From positions 1 to 44,072 of the forward strand of contig NZ_JAALFC010000027.1 in the NCBI RefSeq assembly GCF_011058155.1: DNA of 44,072 nt, given 5' to 3'. The stretch is from Litoribacterium kuwaitense (GTDB taxonomy: Bacteria > Bacillota > Bacilli > Bacillales > DSM-28697). Shown piece by piece: positions 7,147-23,415 of the stretch. The notes beneath the pieces were generated by a model that was not told the origin of the DNA, did no database searches, and saw only the letters and a program-made list of their open reading frames with translations. The first letter of the stretch is position 1. Every line of letters begins with the position of its first letter. Made by a program: the position numbers and the translations under genes.

Positions 7147-7176
7147 TTGACTTTAGACGACTTCGGTCGCTATAAT
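7147..7176 (+). promoter_or_regulatory. Promoter of rplJ-rplL
   Basis: TTGACT (7147-7152) and TATAAT (7171-7176) are 18 bases apart. The spacer holds CGAC-TTCG-GTCG (7158-7169), a small palindrome with a stable-tetraloop sequence, extended by TAG/CTA. Transcription from here would include the L10 leader. Confidence 0.7.
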
Positions 7177-7182
7177 AGTAAA

Positions 7183-7327
7183 GGTTTTACATTGTAGCCG
7201 TAGACAGCAGGTGCTTTATAGGCTTAATCTCCTGCCGAGGTGGACAGCATTGATATCTATCGTGGTGGTCAGTCATCACGTTGAATCGATATGCCCTCCG
7301 TGCGTCTTCGCGCTGAGGGCTTTTTAT
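7183..7327 (+). ncRNA. Ribosomal protein L10 leader with attenuator
   Basis: The stretch GTAGACAGCAGGTGC, then GGCTTAAT, then CCTGCCGAGGTG (about 7200-7242) matches the conserved L10 leader of Firmicutes as I remember it. GCAGG (7207-7211) pairs with CCTGC (7231-7235). GCCCTC (7293-7298) and GAGGGC (7315-7320) followed by TTTTT form the terminator. In B. subtilis the L10(L12)4 complex binds this leader and promotes termination before rplJ. Confidence 0.85.
7293..7325 (+). terminator. Attenuator terminator of the L10 leader
   Basis: GCCCTC/GAGGGC encloses an inner GCG-TCTT-CGC hairpin and is followed by a five-T run (7321-7325). It lies about 150 bases before rplJ and is the off-state of the L10 leader switch. 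Confidence 0.8.
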
Positions 7328-7357
7328 ACGTTGTCAACCGTCTCCTTGGAATGAGGT

Positions 7358-7447
7358 GCAAACCTTGTTCTGACTACGGAAAGGTTTGCTAGAATAAAGG
7401 TTCTTCCTTTTGATTCTAGCGTGTCATGCTAGTTGATATAGGTCAAC
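7358..7447 (+). repeat. Three consecutive hairpins between the L10 leader and rplJ
   Basis: GCAAACCTT (7358-7366) pairs with AAGGTTTGC (7381-7389). GCTAGAAT-AAAGG (from 7388) pairs with CCTTT-TG-ATTCTAGC (to 7420). GTTGA (7432-7436) pairs with TCAAC (7443-7447). The first two share GC at 7388-7389. TGCTAGAAT (7387-7395) could also serve as an extended -10. The role is unknown: structured mRNA leader, processing site or second promoter. Confidence 0.5.
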
Positions 7448-7477
7448 TGGTGGAAATGATATATAGGAGGTGTGCAC

Positions 7478-7978
7478 ATGAGTAAAGTACTCGAGCAGAA
7501 ACAGCAGTTAGTCACAGATATCGCGGAAAAGCTTCGCAACAGTAAAGCGACGATTTTTGTTGATTATCGTGGCCTCAACGTAGCTCAGACAACCGAGCTA
7601 CGCAAACAACTTCGTGAAGCAAACGTTGAGTATAAAGTGTATAAAAACACGATGACTCGCCGCGCTGCTGAGCAGGCTGAAATTGCTGGTGTAGAACAGG
7701 AGCTTGTTGGTCCTACAGCGGTTGCGTTCAGTGAAGATGATGTCATCGCTCCGGCTAAAGTTTTAAATAACTTTGCTAAAGAGAATGAAGCATTGAAAAT
7801 TAAAATTGGTGTCATTGAGGGCAACGTCACATCAGCAGATGAGCTGAAGGCTTTAGCAGAACTACCTTCTCGCGACGGGCTTCTCTCTATGTTGCTTAGC
7901 GTGCTACAAGCACCAATGCGAAACATGGCCTTGGCTACAAAAGCTGTGGCTGATCAAAAAGAAGAAGAGGGCGCGTAA
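7478..7978 (+). CDS. rplJ: 50S ribosomal protein L10
   Basis: L10 anchors the L7/L12 dimers to 23S rRNA and, with L12, represses its own operon. The 166-residue length equals B. subtilis L10. It has the RNA-binding N-terminal domain ([20 protein letters not shown]) and the C-terminal helix that carries L12 ([19 protein letters not shown]). Of two in-frame starts (GTG 7472 and ATG 7478) I choose ATG 7478, seven bases after AGGAGG. The gene is preceded by the L10 leader and followed by rplL. Confidence 0.96.
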   Translation: MSKVLEQKQQLVTDIAEKLRNSKATIFVDYRGLNVAQTTELRKQLREANVEYKVYKNTMTRRAAEQAEIAGVEQELVGPTAVAFSEDDVIAPAKVLNNFAKENEALKIKIGVIEGNVTSADELKALAELPSRDGLLSMLLSVLQAPMRNMALATKAVADQKEEEGA

Positions 7979-8011
7979 CGCCCAAAACCATTATCTAAGG
8001 AGGAACATTTC

Positions 8012-8377
8012 ATGAGTAAAGATCAAATCATCGAACAGATCAAAGAAATGACTGTTCTAGAATTAAACGACCTTGTTAAAGCAATCGAAGAAGAATTCGG
8101 AGTTACTGCGGCTGCTCCTGTTGCAGTAGCAGGCGGCGCAGCTGAAGGTGCCGGTGCAGCAGAGCAAACTGAATTTGACCTAGTCCTTGAAGATGCAGGT
8201 GCTTCAAAAATTAAAGTGATCAAAGTGGTTCGTGAAATCACTGGTCTTGGCTTGAAAGAAGCAAAAGAGCTTGTTGACAACGCTCCTAAGCCTTTGAAAG
8301 AAGGCATTGAGAAAGAGGAAGCTGAAGAGCTTAAAGGTAAGCTTGAAGAAGTTGGCGCTAAAGTTGAAGTAAAGTAA
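8012..8377 (+). CDS. rplL: 50S ribosomal protein L7/L12
   Basis: L7/L12 is the multicopy stalk protein that recruits translational GTPases. The 121-residue protein has the N-terminal dimerisation helices ([21 protein letters not shown]), an Ala/Gly-rich hinge at about residues 35-50, and the C-terminal factor-binding domain [20 protein letters not shown]. The ATG follows AAGGAGG. A strong terminator ends the rplJ-rplL unit. Confidence 0.97.
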   Translation: MSKDQIIEQIKEMTVLELNDLVKAIEEEFGVTAAAPVAVAGGAAEGAGAAEQTEFDLVLEDAGASKIKVIKVVREITGLGLKEAKELVDNAPKPLKEGIEKEEAEELKGKLEEVGAKVEVK

Positions 8378-8395
8378 CTCCAACAACGATGATAG

Positions 8396-8423
8396 AAAAA
8401 CCCGCGTGATTTGGCGGGTTTTT
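8396..8423 (+). terminator. Terminator after rplL
   Basis: AAAAACCCGC (8396-8405) pairs with GCGGGTTTTT (8414-8423) around an eight-base loop. It separates the stalk-protein operon from the methyltransferase gene. Confidence 0.85.
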
Positions 8424-8485
8424 CTTATCTCTTTCTTTCGTTCATTTTCAAAGTGACGCCGACATCGGTGAAAGGGGCCGAATGC

Positions 8486-9085
8486 ATGGGAGATCATTAT
8501 TATACGAATCGTCCGTCCGCAGAAAGTGCACCAAAGCTCATTGAAGCCAGCATAAAAGGAGAGTCTTACTCGTTCTGGACTGACCATGGCGTATTTTCAA
8601 AAGAGCAGATTGATTTCGGGACAAAACAGATGCTCGAAGCGTTTGTAATGCCTGAAGTGAAGGGTGCGGTCGCGGATATTGGGTGTGGATATGGGCCTAT
8701 TGGCATTTATCTCGCAACTCACCATCAAGATCGTACGGTATGGATGGCTGATGTGAATGAACGGGCGGTTGAACTCTCGAAAAAAAATATTGCTCGCTTC
8801 GATCTTGAAAACTGTCGTGTACAGCAAGGGGATTTGTTAAGTGGGGTGCCGGATCAATTGGCAGTGGTCATCTCGAACCCCCCTATACGCGCAGGAAAGA
8901 AAGTGGTTCATCAGTTATTTGAGGATGCACATGCTGCGTTAGCATCTGGGGGCGAGTTGTGGATTGTGATTCAAAAAAAGCAAGGCGCTCCATCGGCGAA
9001 AGATAAATTGGCTGACATGTTCTCTGATGTCACAGTTGTAAGCCGTGAAAAAGGGTATCAAGTGATTGTTGCAAAAAAAATTTGA
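8486..9085 (+). CDS. RsmC-like class I SAM-dependent methyltransferase (YbxB)
   Basis: This 199-residue protein corresponds to B. subtilis YbxB, a single-domain relative of RsmC, which makes m2G1207 in E. coli 16S rRNA. The SAM site is VADIGCGYGPIGIYLA, the acidic strand is VWMADVNERAVELSKKN, and the catalytic motif SNPPI is followed by RAGK. The ATG at 8486 has AAAGGGG upstream; a longer frame from 8411 would start inside the terminator. Its exact rRNA target here is inferred from family. The gene sits between rplL and rpoB, as in Bacillus. Confidence 0.85.
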   Translation: MGDHYYTNRPSAESAPKLIEASIKGESYSFWTDHGVFSKEQIDFGTKQMLEAFVMPEVKGAVADIGCGYGPIGIYLATHHQDRTVWMADVNERAVELSKKNIARFDLENCRVQQGDLLSGVPDQLAVVISNPPIRAGKKVVHQLFEDAHAALASGGELWIVIQKKQGAPSAKDKLADMFSDVTVVSREKGYQVIVAKKI

Positions 9086-9092
9086 CTCTGAC

Positions 9093-9119
9093 TTGACAAT
9101 TGTGATAGCATTATATAAT
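9093..9119 (+). promoter_or_regulatory. Promoter upstream of rpoB
   Basis: TTGACA (9093-9098) and TATAAT (9114-9119) are perfect hexamers but only 15 bases apart, shorter than optimal. The promoter begins just after the methyltransferase stop and would give a leader of about 335 bases. Confidence 0.55.
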
Positions 9120-9230
9120 GCCGATAAGTCTTTTTATCGTTTGTTTTAGCAGGATATTTCCCGATTTGTCATACGCACGTATAAAAGGTATCGAAACGGG
9201 GAAGACTGCAAAAATTAGATAGGTGGACAA

Positions 9231-9251
9231 ATGAAAAATGAGGTTTTCTAG
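9231..9251 (+). CDS. Possible six-codon leader peptide ORF (MKNEVF) in the rpoB leader
   Basis: ATG 9231 to TAG 9249-9251 encodes MKNEVF. It is preceded at four bases by AGGTGG (9221-9226), which fits the 3' end of 16S rRNA. The stop codon lies in the loop of the terminator hairpin at 9242-9258, so a translating ribosome would cover the 5' arm. I know of no described homologue; it is a candidate only. Confidence 0.3.
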   Translation: MKNEVF

Positions 9252-9270
9252 TGAAACCCTTTTTCTTTTT
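9233..9270 (+). terminator. Putative attenuator in the rpoB leader
   Basis: GGTTTTC (9242-9248) pairs with GAAACC (9253-9258) with one bulged T and a four-base loop. It is followed by CTTTTTCTTTTT and preceded by an A-rich run. It lies about 190 bases before rpoB, so it would attenuate rpoBC rather than end the previous gene. Confidence 0.55.
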
Positions 9271-9461
9271 GTTTGCACTCACGCATATTTATAATGCGCG
9301 AAATACCCTTTAAAATCAAGCAGTCTTTGTGACTCTTGTTTTTCTACGTCACAGAATGTTGTGACGTTATGAATTGACGTAATGCAAACATAGGTCAAAC
9401 GTTTCTCGTATAAATGATATGCGAAAAACGATCAAATAGCATGTTCTGAGGGGTGAAGTAG

Positions 9462-12998
<3,537 letters not shown>

Positions 12999-13012
12999 AT
13001 GGGAAAAGTTAA

Positions 13013-16662
<3,650 letters not shown>

Positions 16663-16669
16663 TCAGCAG

Positions 16670-16699
16670 TTGACAGTATTGTAATGATGGTGATATGAT
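16670..16699 (+). promoter_or_regulatory. Promoter upstream of the L7Ae-like gene
   Basis: TTGACA (16670-16675) and TATGAT (16694-16699) lie 18 bases apart just after the rpoC stop. This could start a transcript covering the L7Ae-like gene, rpsL, rpsG and fusA. Confidence 0.55.
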
Positions 16700-16749
16700 A
16701 TGCAAGGTGCTTCAAAATACCTGTGTGCTTTGGAGGATATGACGAAAAA

Positions 16750-17004
16750 ATGTCTTATGAAAAAGTAAAGCAGGCCAGTCATAAGCGGATTGGTACGAAG
16801 CAAACACTAAAAGCCATTAAAAACGGTGAATTGGTTGACGTAGTTGTCGCGAATGATGCTGACTCGGTTGTAATTGAGCCCATTTTGCAGATGGCTCGCG
16901 ATCACCAAATAACCGTCTATACGGTAGATTCGATGCTTAGGCTCGGCAAGGTGTGCGGCATTGATGTTGGCGCGACTGCAGTGGCCGTTAAAAAGGTGGA
17001 ATAA
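16750..17004 (+). CDS. L7Ae-family RNA-binding protein (YbxF-like)
   Basis: This 84-residue protein matches B. subtilis YbxF, a K-turn-binding L7Ae-family protein encoded before rpsL. The core is KRIGTKQTLKAIKNGELVDV, VVANDADSVVIEPI, then the motif CGIDVGATAVAV. Homology favours ATG 16750 (MSYEKVKQASH). The GGAGG at 16732-16736 is 13 bases away, longer than usual. A frame upstream to GTG 16723 is open but would place the SD inside the gene. B. subtilis YbxF binds K-turn RNA; its cellular role is not settled. Confidence 0.85.
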   Translation: MSYEKVKQASHKRIGTKQTLKAIKNGELVDVVVANDADSVVIEPILQMARDHQITVYTVDSMLRLGKVCGIDVGATAVAVKKVE

Positions 17005-17027
17005 ATACGTTTTTGCGGAGGGTGTGT

Positions 17028-17090
17028 ATGCATTCTCTGCAAAGACGTTGTTTTTCGCTCGATATGAATCACCTGGCTGTGTGGGATTGA
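17028..17090 (+). CDS. Possible 20-codon leader ORF before rpsL
   Basis: ATG 17028 is placed six bases after the strong SD CGGAGG (17016-17021). It opens a frame to TGA 17088-17090 encoding MHSLQRRCFSLDMNHLAVWD. It ends 30 bases before the rpsL ATG. No homologue is known to me. The good SD and placement between two translation genes make it a candidate leader peptide; chance is a real alternative. Confidence 0.3.
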   Translation: MHSLQRRCFSLDMNHLAVWD

Positions 17091-17120
17091 AAAATACTTT
17101 TTTTGGAAGGAGGAAAAACC

Positions 17121-17537
17121 ATGCCAACAATTAACCAGCTCGTTCGTAAAGGACGTTTCAGCAAAGCAAAAACATCTGACTCTCCTGCATTGAACAAAGG
17201 GTATAACAGTTTGAAAAAAGCTCAGACGGATTACTCTGCTCCACAAAAGCGTGGTGTGTGTACTCGTGTTGGTACGATCACTCCGAAGAAGCCAAACTCA
17301 GCGCTTCGTAAATATGCTCGTGTGCGATTGACGAATGGAATTGAGGTTACAGCGTATATCCCTGGGATCGGTCATAACCTACAAGAGCACAGCGTTGTTT
17401 TGATTCGTGGCGGTCGTGTAAAAGACTTGCCAGGGGTACGTTACCACATCGTTCGTGGTGCACTCGATACAGCAGGTGTAGATGGACGCCGTCAAGGACG
17501 TTCAAAATACGGAACAAAGAAACCAAAATCAAGCTAA
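17121..17537 (+). CDS. rpsL: 30S ribosomal protein S12
   Basis: S12 lies at the decoding centre and controls accuracy. The 138-residue protein has [12 protein letters not shown], then [20 protein letters not shown], then [20 protein letters not shown]. The lysines in KPNSALRK and [10 protein letters not shown], where streptomycin-resistance changes occur, are wild type. ATG 17121 follows GGAAGGAGG; an upstream in-frame TTG at 17103 lies before the SD and is rejected. rpsG, fusA and tuf follow in the str-operon order. Confidence 0.98.
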   Translation: MPTINQLVRKGRFSKAKTSDSPALNKGYNSLKKAQTDYSAPQKRGVCTRVGTITPKKPNSALRKYARVRLTNGIEVTAYIPGIGHNLQEHSVVLIRGGRVKDLPGVRYHIVRGALDTAGVDGRRQGRSKYGTKKPKSS

Positions 17538-17584
17538 CACGAATGTAAGCTCTCGTGATTATAATACGGAAGGAGGTTGGCATT

Positions 17585-18055
17585 ATGCCTCGTAAAGGAC
17601 CAGTCCCTCGTCGTGATGTTGCGGCGGACCCAATTTATAATTCAAAACTTGTCACTCGTTTGATCAACAAGCTTATGGTGGACGGTAAAAAAGGAAAATC
17701 ACAATCTATTATCTATGGAGCGTTTAACCTCGTCCAAGAAAAAACAGGATCTGAACCTATGGAAGTGTTTGAAGAAGCACTAAAAAACATTCAGCCTGTT
17801 CTTGAAGTAAAAGCTCGTCGTGTTGGTGGTTCCAACTACCAAGTGCCGGTTGAAGTTCGTCCAGAGCGTCGTATTACTCTTGGCCTGCGTTGGTTGGTAA
17901 ACTATTCACGCTTACGTGGTGAAAAAACTATGGAAGAGCGTCTTGCTTATGAAATCATGGACGCTGCGAACAATACAGGTTCAGCTGTGAAAAAACGTGA
18001 AGATACGCATAAAATGGCTGAATCAAACAAAGCGTTTGCGCACTATCGTTGGTAG
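17585..18055 (+). CDS. rpsG: 30S ribosomal protein S7
   Basis: S7 nucleates assembly of the 30S head by binding the 3' domain of 16S rRNA near the E site. The 156-residue protein starts [20 protein letters not shown] and carries [17 protein letters not shown] and the C-terminal helix [23 protein letters not shown] 17585 follows GGAAGGAGG. The in-frame ATT/ATA run upstream is not used. Confidence 0.97.
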   Translation: MPRKGPVPRRDVAADPIYNSKLVTRLINKLMVDGKKGKSQSIIYGAFNLVQEKTGSEPMEVFEEALKNIQPVLEVKARRVGGSNYQVPVEVRPERRITLGLRWLVNYSRLRGEKTMEERLAYEIMDAANNTGSAVKKREDTHKMAESNKAFAHYRW

Positions 18056-18100
18056 GATTTTAAAAGGTATAAAACCGACCACAAGAAAGGGGAAGAATGT

Positions 18101-20179
18101 ATGGCCAGAGAGTTCTCATTGCAGAATACTCGTAACATCGGCATTATGGCTCACATCGATGCTGGAAAAACGACGACCACCGAACGCATTCTTTTCTACA
18201 CCGGGCGTATTCACAAAATCGGTGAAACGCACGAAGGTGCATCACAGATGGACTGGATGGCGCAGGAGCAGGAACGTGGTATTACAATCACGTCTGCTGC
18301 TACAACAGCCCAGTGGAAAGGGCACCGCGTAAACATCATTGATACACCAGGGCACGTAGACTTCACAGTTGAAGTAGAACGTTCTTTGCGTGTACTAGAT
18401 GGCGCAGTTGCTGTTCTGGATGCCCAATCAGGTGTAGAGCCACAAACGGAAACCGTCTGGCGCCAGGCGACTACTTACGGTGTTCCCCGGATCGTATTCA
18501 TTAACAAAATGGATAAGATCGGAGCAGATTTTCTTTATTCTACTGGTACGCTTCATGAGCGTCTTCAAGCAAATGCTCATCCAATTCAGCTGCCAATTGG
18601 TGCCGAGGACAATTTTGAGGGAATCATCGATCTTGTAGAAATGAAAGCTTACTACTATGAAGATGATTTAGGAACTCGCTCCAATGATACTGAGATTCCT
18701 GAGGATATGAAAGAACTTGCCGAAGAGCATCATGGTAAGCTCATTGAAGCAGTGGCTGAGTTTGATGAAGAGTTGATGATGAAGTACCTTGAAGGTGAAG
18801 AAATTGAAGTGGCTGAACTCAAAGCAGCGATCCGTAAAGCAACATTGAATGTTGAATTCTACCCAGTATGTTGTGGATCAGCCTTTAAAAATAAAGGTGT
18901 ACAGCTTGTGTTAGACGCAGTCATTGATTACTTGCCGGCTCCTGTAGACGTACCTCCAATTAAAGGGTTCGTTCCAGGTTCTGAAGAGGAAGTGACTCGC
19001 GAAGCAAGCGACGAAGGACCTTTCTCTGCTTTAGCCTTTAAAGTAATGACCGACCCTTATGTTGGGAAATTAACATTCTTCCGCGTATACTCTGGTACTC
19101 TTGATTCCGGAACTTATATCAAGAACTCTACGAAAGATAAAAGAGAACGTGTCGGTCGAATTCTACAAATGCACGCGAACTCTCGTGAAGAGATCTCGAC
19201 AGTTTACGCTGGAGATATCGCAGCTGCTGTTGGTTTAAAAGACACAGGGACTGGTGACACGCTTTGTGACGAGAAAAACCTCGTTATCCTAGAGTCTATG
19301 CAATTCCCTGAGCCTGTAATCGATGTAGCCATCGAGCCAAAATCTAAAGCTGACCAAGACAAGATGTCGATCGCACTTGTGAAATTGGCTGAGGAAGATC
19401 CAACCTTCAGAACTGAAACGAACGCAGAAACAGGACAGACGATTATTTCCGGAATGGGTGAGCTTCACCTAGACATTATCGTTGATCGTCTGAAGCGTGA
19501 GTTTAAAGTTGAAGCTACAGTTGGTGCACCTCAAGTTTCATATCGTGAAACCTTCCGCAGCGAAGCTGAGGTTGAAGGTAAGTTTGTCCGTCAGTCCGGT
19601 GGACGTGGACAATACGGTCACGTATGGGTTCGTTTCGAACCACTTGAAGAAGGTGCTGGCTTCGAATTTGAAAACAAAATCGTCGGTGGTTCAGTACCAC
19701 GTGAATACATCCCAGCTGTTCAATCAGGTTTAGAAGATGCGTTAAATAATGGTCCACTTGCCGGATATCCGATGGTTGACATTAAGGCGACGCTCTTCGA
19801 CGGATCATACCACGATGTTGACTCAAACGAGATGGCGTTTAAAATTGCTGCTTCTATGGCATTGAAAAACGCTAAATCGAAATGTAGCCCAGTTCTTCTT
19901 GAGCCGTTGATGAAAGTTGAAGTCATCGTTCCTGAAGAGTATATGGGTGATATTATGGGCGATATTACATCTCGACGTGGCCGCGTTGAAGGTATGGGTG
20001 CACGTGGAAACGCACAAGTCATCAATGCTTTCGTACCACTATCTGAAATGTTCGGTTATGCAACAGCACTTCGCTCTAACACGCAAGGCCGCGGTGTTTA
20101 CACAATGCACTTTGACCACTATGAAGAAGTGCCAAAGAGCGTTGCTGAAGAGATCATTAAAAAAAATACCGGTGAATAA
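18101..20179 (+). CDS. fusA: Elongation factor G
   Basis: EF-G is the GTPase driving translocation of tRNA and mRNA through the ribosome. The 692-residue length equals B. subtilis. G1 is AHIDAGKTT at residues 17-25, the switch region is [12 protein letters not shown]3 is DTPGH and G4 is NKMD. Domain IV carries [10 protein letters not shown] and the domain V region [21 protein letters not shown] 18101 follows AAAGGGGAAG. A promoter for tuf begins at its stop codon. Confidence 0.98.
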   Translation: MAREFSLQNTRNIGIMAHIDAGKTTTTERILFYTGRIHKIGETHEGASQMDWMAQEQERGITITSAATTAQWKGHRVNIIDTPGHVDFTVEVERSLRVLDGAVAVLDAQSGVEPQTETVWRQATTYGVPRIVFINKMDKIGADFLYSTGTLHERLQANAHPIQLPIGAEDNFEGIIDLVEMKAYYYEDDLGTRSNDTEIPEDMKELAEEHHGKLIEAVAEFDEELMMKYLEGEEIEVAELKAAIRKATLNVEFYPVCCGSAFKNKGVQLVLDAVIDYLPAPVDVPPIKGFVPGSEEEVTREASDEGPFSALAFKVMTDPYVGKLTFFRVYSGTLDSGTYIKNSTKDKRERVGRILQMHANSREEISTVYAGDIAAAVGLKDTGTGDTLCDEKNLVILESMQFPEPVIDVAIEPKSKADQDKMSIALVKLAEEDPTFRTETNAETGQTIISGMGELHLDIIVDRLKREFKVEATVGAPQVSYRETFRSEAEVEGKFVRQSGGRGQYGHVWVRFEPLEEGAGFEFENKIVGGSVPREYIPAVQSGLEDALNNGPLAGYPMVDIKATLFDGSYHDVDSNEMAFKIAASMALKNAKSKCSPVLLEPLMKVEVIVPEEYMGDIMGDITSRRGRVEGMGARGNAQVINAFVPLSEMFGYATALRSNTQGRGVYTMHFDHYEEVPKSVAEEIIKKNTGE

Positions 20180-20208
20180 TTGATTTTCATGCTGTCATCC
20201 AGTATAAC
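20180..20208 (+). promoter_or_regulatory. Candidate promoter of tuf
   Basis: TTGATT (20180-20185) and TATAAC (20203-20208) are exactly 17 bases apart, immediately after the fusA stop. Expected transcripts would have a leader of about 95 bases containing the inverted repeat TCAGGA (20235-20240)/TCCTGA (20260-20265). Confidence 0.55.
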
Positions 20209-20308
20209 TGTAGGTGACTAGCTCGATGGGACTTTCAGGAGAAGCGAGAAGGTGGCTTATCCTGACCACATAATACTATTCTCTGATGTAAATAAGGAGG
20301 AAATACGA

Positions 20309-21496
20309 ATGGCTAAAGAAAAATTCGACCGTTCCAAGTCACACTGTAACATTGGAACAATCGGTCACGTTGACCATGGTAAAACTACACTTACAGCTGC
20401 AATCTCTTCTGTTCTTCACAAGAAATCTGGTAAAGGGTCAGCAATGGCTTATGACCAAATTGACGGTGCTCCAGAAGAGCGTGAGCGCGGAATTACAATC
20501 TCTACAGCTCACGTAGAGTATGAAACAGATAGTCGTCACTATGCACACGTAGATTGCCCAGGACACGCAGACTATGTTAAGAACATGATCACTGGCGCTG
20601 CACAAATGGACGGCGGTATCCTTGTCGTATCTGCTGCAGACGGACCTATGCCACAAACACGTGAGCACATTCTTCTTTCTCGTAACGTTGGTGTGCCTGC
20701 ACTTGTTGTGTTCTTGAACAAGTGTGACATGGTTGACGACGAAGAGCTTCTTGAACTAGTAGAGATGGAAGTTCGTGACCTTCTTTCTGAATACGACTTC
20801 CCTGGCGATGACATCCCTGTTATCAAAGGTTCTGCTTTGAAAGCTCTTGAAGGCGAAGCTGAATGGGAAGAAAAAATTGTTGAATTGATGGCTGCTGTTG
20901 ATGAGTACATCCCAACTCCAGAGCGCGACACTGACAAGCCTTTCATGATGCCTGTTGAGGACGTATTCTCAATCACAGGTCGTGGTACAGTTGCGACTGG
21001 ACGTGTAGAGCGTGGAGAAGTAAAAGTCGGTGACGAAGTTGAAATTCTTGGTATTAAAGAAGCTAAGAAAACAACAGTTACTGGTGTAGAGATGTTCCGT
21101 AAGCTTCTTGACTATGCAGAAGCTGGCGACAACATCGGTGCCCTTCTTCGTGGTGTAGCTCGTGAAGACATTGAGCGTGGGCAAGTACTTGCTAAGCCAG
21201 GTTCAATTACACCTCACACAAACTTTAAAGCAGAAGTTTACGTTCTTTCAAAAGAAGAGGGTGGACGTCACACGCCATTCTTCACAAACTACCGTCCACA
21301 GTTCTATTTCCGTACAACGGACGTCACTGGCGTTGTTCACCTTCCAGAAGGTGTAGAAATGGTTATGCCTGGAGACAACGTTGAAATGACAGTAGAATTG
21401 ATTTCACCAATCGCGATCGAGGACGGTACTCGCTTCTCTATCCGTGAGGGTGGACGTACTGTTGGATCTGGTGTTGTATCTACAATCATCAAATAA
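20309..21496 (+). CDS. tuf: Elongation factor Tu
   Basis: EF-Tu delivers aminoacyl-tRNA to the ribosome as a GTP complex. The 395-residue protein has G1 GHVDHGKT at residues 19-26, switch [22 protein letters not shown] and G4 NKCD. Domains 2 and 3 include the [13 protein letters not shown] and [13 protein letters not shown] segments. ATG 20309 follows AAGGAGG; a longer in-frame start at 20252 lacks homology. Codon use looks more biased than in neighbouring genes, as expected for very high expression. A terminator follows. Confidence 0.98.
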   Translation: MAKEKFDRSKSHCNIGTIGHVDHGKTTLTAAISSVLHKKSGKGSAMAYDQIDGAPEERERGITISTAHVEYETDSRHYAHVDCPGHADYVKNMITGAAQMDGGILVVSAADGPMPQTREHILLSRNVGVPALVVFLNKCDMVDDEELLELVEMEVRDLLSEYDFPGDDIPVIKGSALKALEGEAEWEEKIVELMAAVDEYIPTPERDTDKPFMMPVEDVFSITGRGTVATGRVERGEVKVGDEVEILGIKEAKKTTVTGVEMFRKLLDYAEAGDNIGALLRGVAREDIERGQVLAKPGSITPHTNFKAEVYVLSKEEGGRHTPFFTNYRPQFYFRTTDVTGVVHLPEGVEMVMPGDNVEMTVELISPIAIEDGTRFSIREGGRTVGSGVVSTIIK

Positions 21497-21511
21497 TGAA
21501 ATAAAGAAAGA

Positions 21512-22103
<592 letters not shown>

Positions 22104-22136
22104 TAAAACACTTTGAAAAACAGGAGGTGTACACAC

Positions 22137-22766
22137 ATGTCTAAAGGAATTTTAGGTAAAAAAGTTGGGATGACACAAGTTTTTGCCGAAAACGGCGATC
22201 TCATTCCGGTAACGGTTATTGAAGCAGCTGGAAACGTCGTCCTTCAAAAGAAATCTGAAGAAAAAGATGGCTATACAGCAGTTCAAGTAGGCTATGCCGA
22301 TCAAAAGCCTTCTCGTCAGAACAAACCGGCGAAGGGCCACGCTGGAAAAGCTGGAGTTTCACCGAAGCGTTTTGTTCGCGAGTTTAAAAGTATCGATGCT
22401 GAAGGACTTGAGCTAGGTCAGGAAATTACCGTTGATGCCTTTGCAGCTGGCGATATCGTCAACGTTACAGGCACATCAAAAGGTAAGGGCTTTGCAGGCT
22501 CAATTAAACGTCATAATCAATCCCGCGGACCAATGACACACGGTTCTCGTTATCATCGTGGTCCAGGTGCGATGGGACCAATTGACCCAATGCACGTTTT
22601 TAAAGGAAAAAATCTACCAGGACAAATGGGTGGAGAAAAGGTTACTGTACAAAACCTTGAAATTGTTCGTGTTGATGCAGAGCGTAACTTGCTTCTTATC
22701 AAAGGTAATGTACCAGGACCGAGAAAGAGTTTTGTAAAAGTCACTAGCGCGGCGAATGCGAACTAA
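22137..22766 (+). CDS. rplC: 50S ribosomal protein L3
   Basis: L3 is an early assembly protein whose long loop approaches the peptidyl transferase centre. The 209-residue protein has [14 protein letters not shown], the signature [20 protein letters not shown] and [16 protein letters not shown] 22137 follows AGGAGGTG. The S10-L3-L4-L23-L2 order is conserved. Confidence 0.97.
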   Translation: MSKGILGKKVGMTQVFAENGDLIPVTVIEAAGNVVLQKKSEEKDGYTAVQVGYADQKPSRQNKPAKGHAGKAGVSPKRFVREFKSIDAEGLELGQEITVDAFAAGDIVNVTGTSKGKGFAGSIKRHNQSRGPMTHGSRYHRGPGAMGPIDPMHVFKGKNLPGQMGGEKVTVQNLEIVRVDAERNLLLIKGNVPGPRKSFVKVTSAANAN

Positions 22767-22794
22767 AAGCCAGTAGGGAAAGGAGGAAACGTTC

Positions 22795-23415
22795 ATGCCG
22801 AAAGTAGTACTTTATAAACAAGATGGTTCCACAGCTGGCGATATTGAATTGTCAGATGCTGTGTTTGGAATCGAACCGAATCAACACGTATTGCATGATG
22901 CTGTCGTTATGCAACAAGCTTCACGTCGTCAAGGAACGCATGCGGTGAAAAATCGTTCCGAAGTTAGAGGAGGCGGCAGAAAGCCATGGCGCCAGAAAGG
23001 TACTGGCCGTGCACGTCAAGGCTCAATCCGTTCACCACAATGGGTTGGAGGCGGAACAGTGTTTGGTCCAACGCCACGTAGCTATAGCTATAAGCTTCCT
23101 AAAAAAGTGCGTCGTCTTGCGATTCGCTCTGCATTGTCTTCACGTGTACTAGAAAATGATGCAGTTGTTGTTGAAGCCCTTGAGTTCAAAGGACCGAAAA
23201 CAAAAGAAATGGTTGCTGTATTAAACAACCTATCTGCAGCCAAGGCATTGATCGTTACTGCAGATGTTGATGAAACGATTGCTCTGTCAGCGCGTAATAT
23301 TCCAGGCGTTTCTGTCCTGAAAGCATCGGACATTAATGTACTTGACATCTTGCAGCATGACAAAGTGGTATTCACAAAAGACGCAGTAGCCAAAGTAGAG
23401 GAGGTGCTCGGATAA
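22795..23415 (+). CDS. rplD: 50S ribosomal protein L4
   Basis: L4 lines the exit-tunnel constriction together with L22, and in gamma-proteobacteria represses the S10 operon. The 206-residue protein carries the tunnel loop [20 protein letters not shown] followed by [14 protein letters not shown], unchanged at the positions I know for macrolide resistance. ATG 22795 follows AAAGGAGG. Its stop codon shares one base with the rplW start (TAATG). Confidence 0.97.
   Translation: MPKVVLYKQDGSTAGDIELSDAVFGIEPNQHVLHDAVVMQQASRRQGTHAVKNRSEVRGGGRKPWRQKGTGRARQGSIRSPQWVGGGTVFGPTPRSYSYKLPKKVRRLAIRSALSSRVLENDAVVVEALEFKGPKTKEMVAVLNNLSAAKALIVTADVDETIALSARNIPGVSVLKASDINVLDILQHDKVVFTKDAVAKVEEVLG

Larger units (their letters stand above)
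9086..9461 (+). other. rpoB leader region
   Basis: These 376 bases hold no long gene. They carry a promoter near 9093-9119, a six-codon ORF (9231-9251) overlapping a terminator (9233-9270), TATAAT inside the inverted repeat CGCAT/ATGCG (9282-9298), and the 8-bp inverted repeat ACGTCACA/TGTGACGT (9346-9367). The layout suggests controlled transcription of rpoBC with at least one attenuation point. Confidence 0.5.

Noticed and set aside
9118-9222. ORF from ATG 9118 (MPISLFIV)
   Set aside because: The start codon is inside the -10 element of the rpoB promoter and could not be transcribed from it.
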